A DNA stretch of 5,063 nucleotides from Anaerolineaceae bacterium UBA3924. GTDB taxonomy: Bacteria; Chloroflexota; Anaerolineae; Anaerolineales; Anaerolineaceae. The stretch spans positions 65,629-70,691 of the forward strand of contig DGEO01000028.1 in the NCBI GenBank assembly GCA_002385985.1, given 5' to 3'. The translations under genes were made by a program, and so were the position numbers. This document shows positions 4,959-5,063 of the stretch, in pieces. Position 1 is the first letter of the stretch, and each line of letters opens with the position of its first letter. The notes under the pieces were generated by a model. It was not told the origin of the DNA. It worked only from the letters and a program-made list of their open reading frames with translations, and made no database searches.

Positions 4959-5063
4959 ATGTCCAAAAAGATCACCTGGATAGGCCTGAGCCTGCTCATG
5001 ATCCTGTCCCTCGTGCTGTCCGCCTGCCAGCCGCAGGCTCCGCAGCCCACTGAACCCGCCGCC
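4959..5063 (+). CDS. Lipoprotein N-terminus, probable ABC-transporter solute-binding protein (3' end outside window)
   Basis: Thirty-five codons are visible. They encode a classic type II signal peptide: a positive start M-S-K-K, a hydrophobic core from about residue 8 to 20, and the lipobox L-S-A-C with the lipidated Cys at position 23. A low-complexity linker rich in Gln, Pro, Ala, Thr and Glu follows (residues 24-35), the usual spacer between the membrane anchor and a folded extracellular domain. The folded domain is not in the window, so its identity is not seen. Signal peptides and linkers of this kind are common on substrate-binding lipoproteins, and the position after a purine-catabolic operon, behind an apparent GntR operator, suggests uptake of a purine, nucleoside or related compound. 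Any other surface lipoprotein remains possible. The lipoprotein call is firm; the transporter role is inference. Confidence 0.8.
   Translation, partial: MSKKITWIGLSLLMILSLVLSACQPQAPQPTEPAA

Overview
The window is GC-rich bacterial DNA, and every confident gene is on the + strand. It carries most of a purine-salvage or purine-fermentation locus: the 3' end of an adenine deaminase gene (ade), a GntR/HutC-family regulator, a YgeY-type M20 metallohydrolase, a YgeW-like transcarbamylase and a carbamate kinase. These are followed by a strong hairpin, a 283-base intergenic region and the first 35 codons of a lipoprotein. Together they resemble the E. coli ygeW-ygeX-ygeY-hyuA-yqeA region and related anaerobic purine/uric-acid catabolic clusters. 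The gene order differs, though, and no ygeX, hydantoinase or xanthine dehydrogenase gene lies inside this window. The host cannot be fixed from the sequence. High GC, strong AGGAG-type Shine-Dalgarno sites and a lipoprotein with a Q/P/A/T/E-rich linker after the Cys would suit an anaerobic, Anaerolineae-like Chloroflexota or a similar lineage. That is a guess.

Layout: 1-648 ade (5' end missing); 667-1446 gntR; 1446-2681 ygeY, whose start codon shares one base with the gntR stop; 2723-3700 ygeW-like; 3725-4675 carbamate kinase; 4684-4716 perfect 14-bp inverted repeat, probably a terminator; 4717-4958 promoter/operator/leader region; 4959 to the window end, lipoprotein N-terminus. Gaps between the first five genes are at most 41 bases, so they probably form one operon.

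Inferred role: Ade turns adenine into hypoxanthine. The purine ring is then opened by enzymes not seen here, giving ureido/carbamoyl intermediates. YgeY would hydrolyse an amide- or ureido-type intermediate. The YgeW-like enzyme, run in the phosphorolytic direction, would release carbamoyl phosphate, and carbamate kinase would use that to make ATP from ADP. The lipoprotein is a plausible ABC-transporter solute-binding protein for import.

The most notable regulatory signal is a perfect 12-bp palindrome, TTGTCTAGACAA (4808-4819), in the leader of the lipoprotein gene. It fits the GT-N-TA-N-AC operator pattern of HutC-type GntR regulators, so the regulator encoded in this window may control the transporter unit. 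The same leader holds a UUCG-capped hairpin, a second hairpin and an 8-bp direct repeat that I could not assign to a known riboswitch class.
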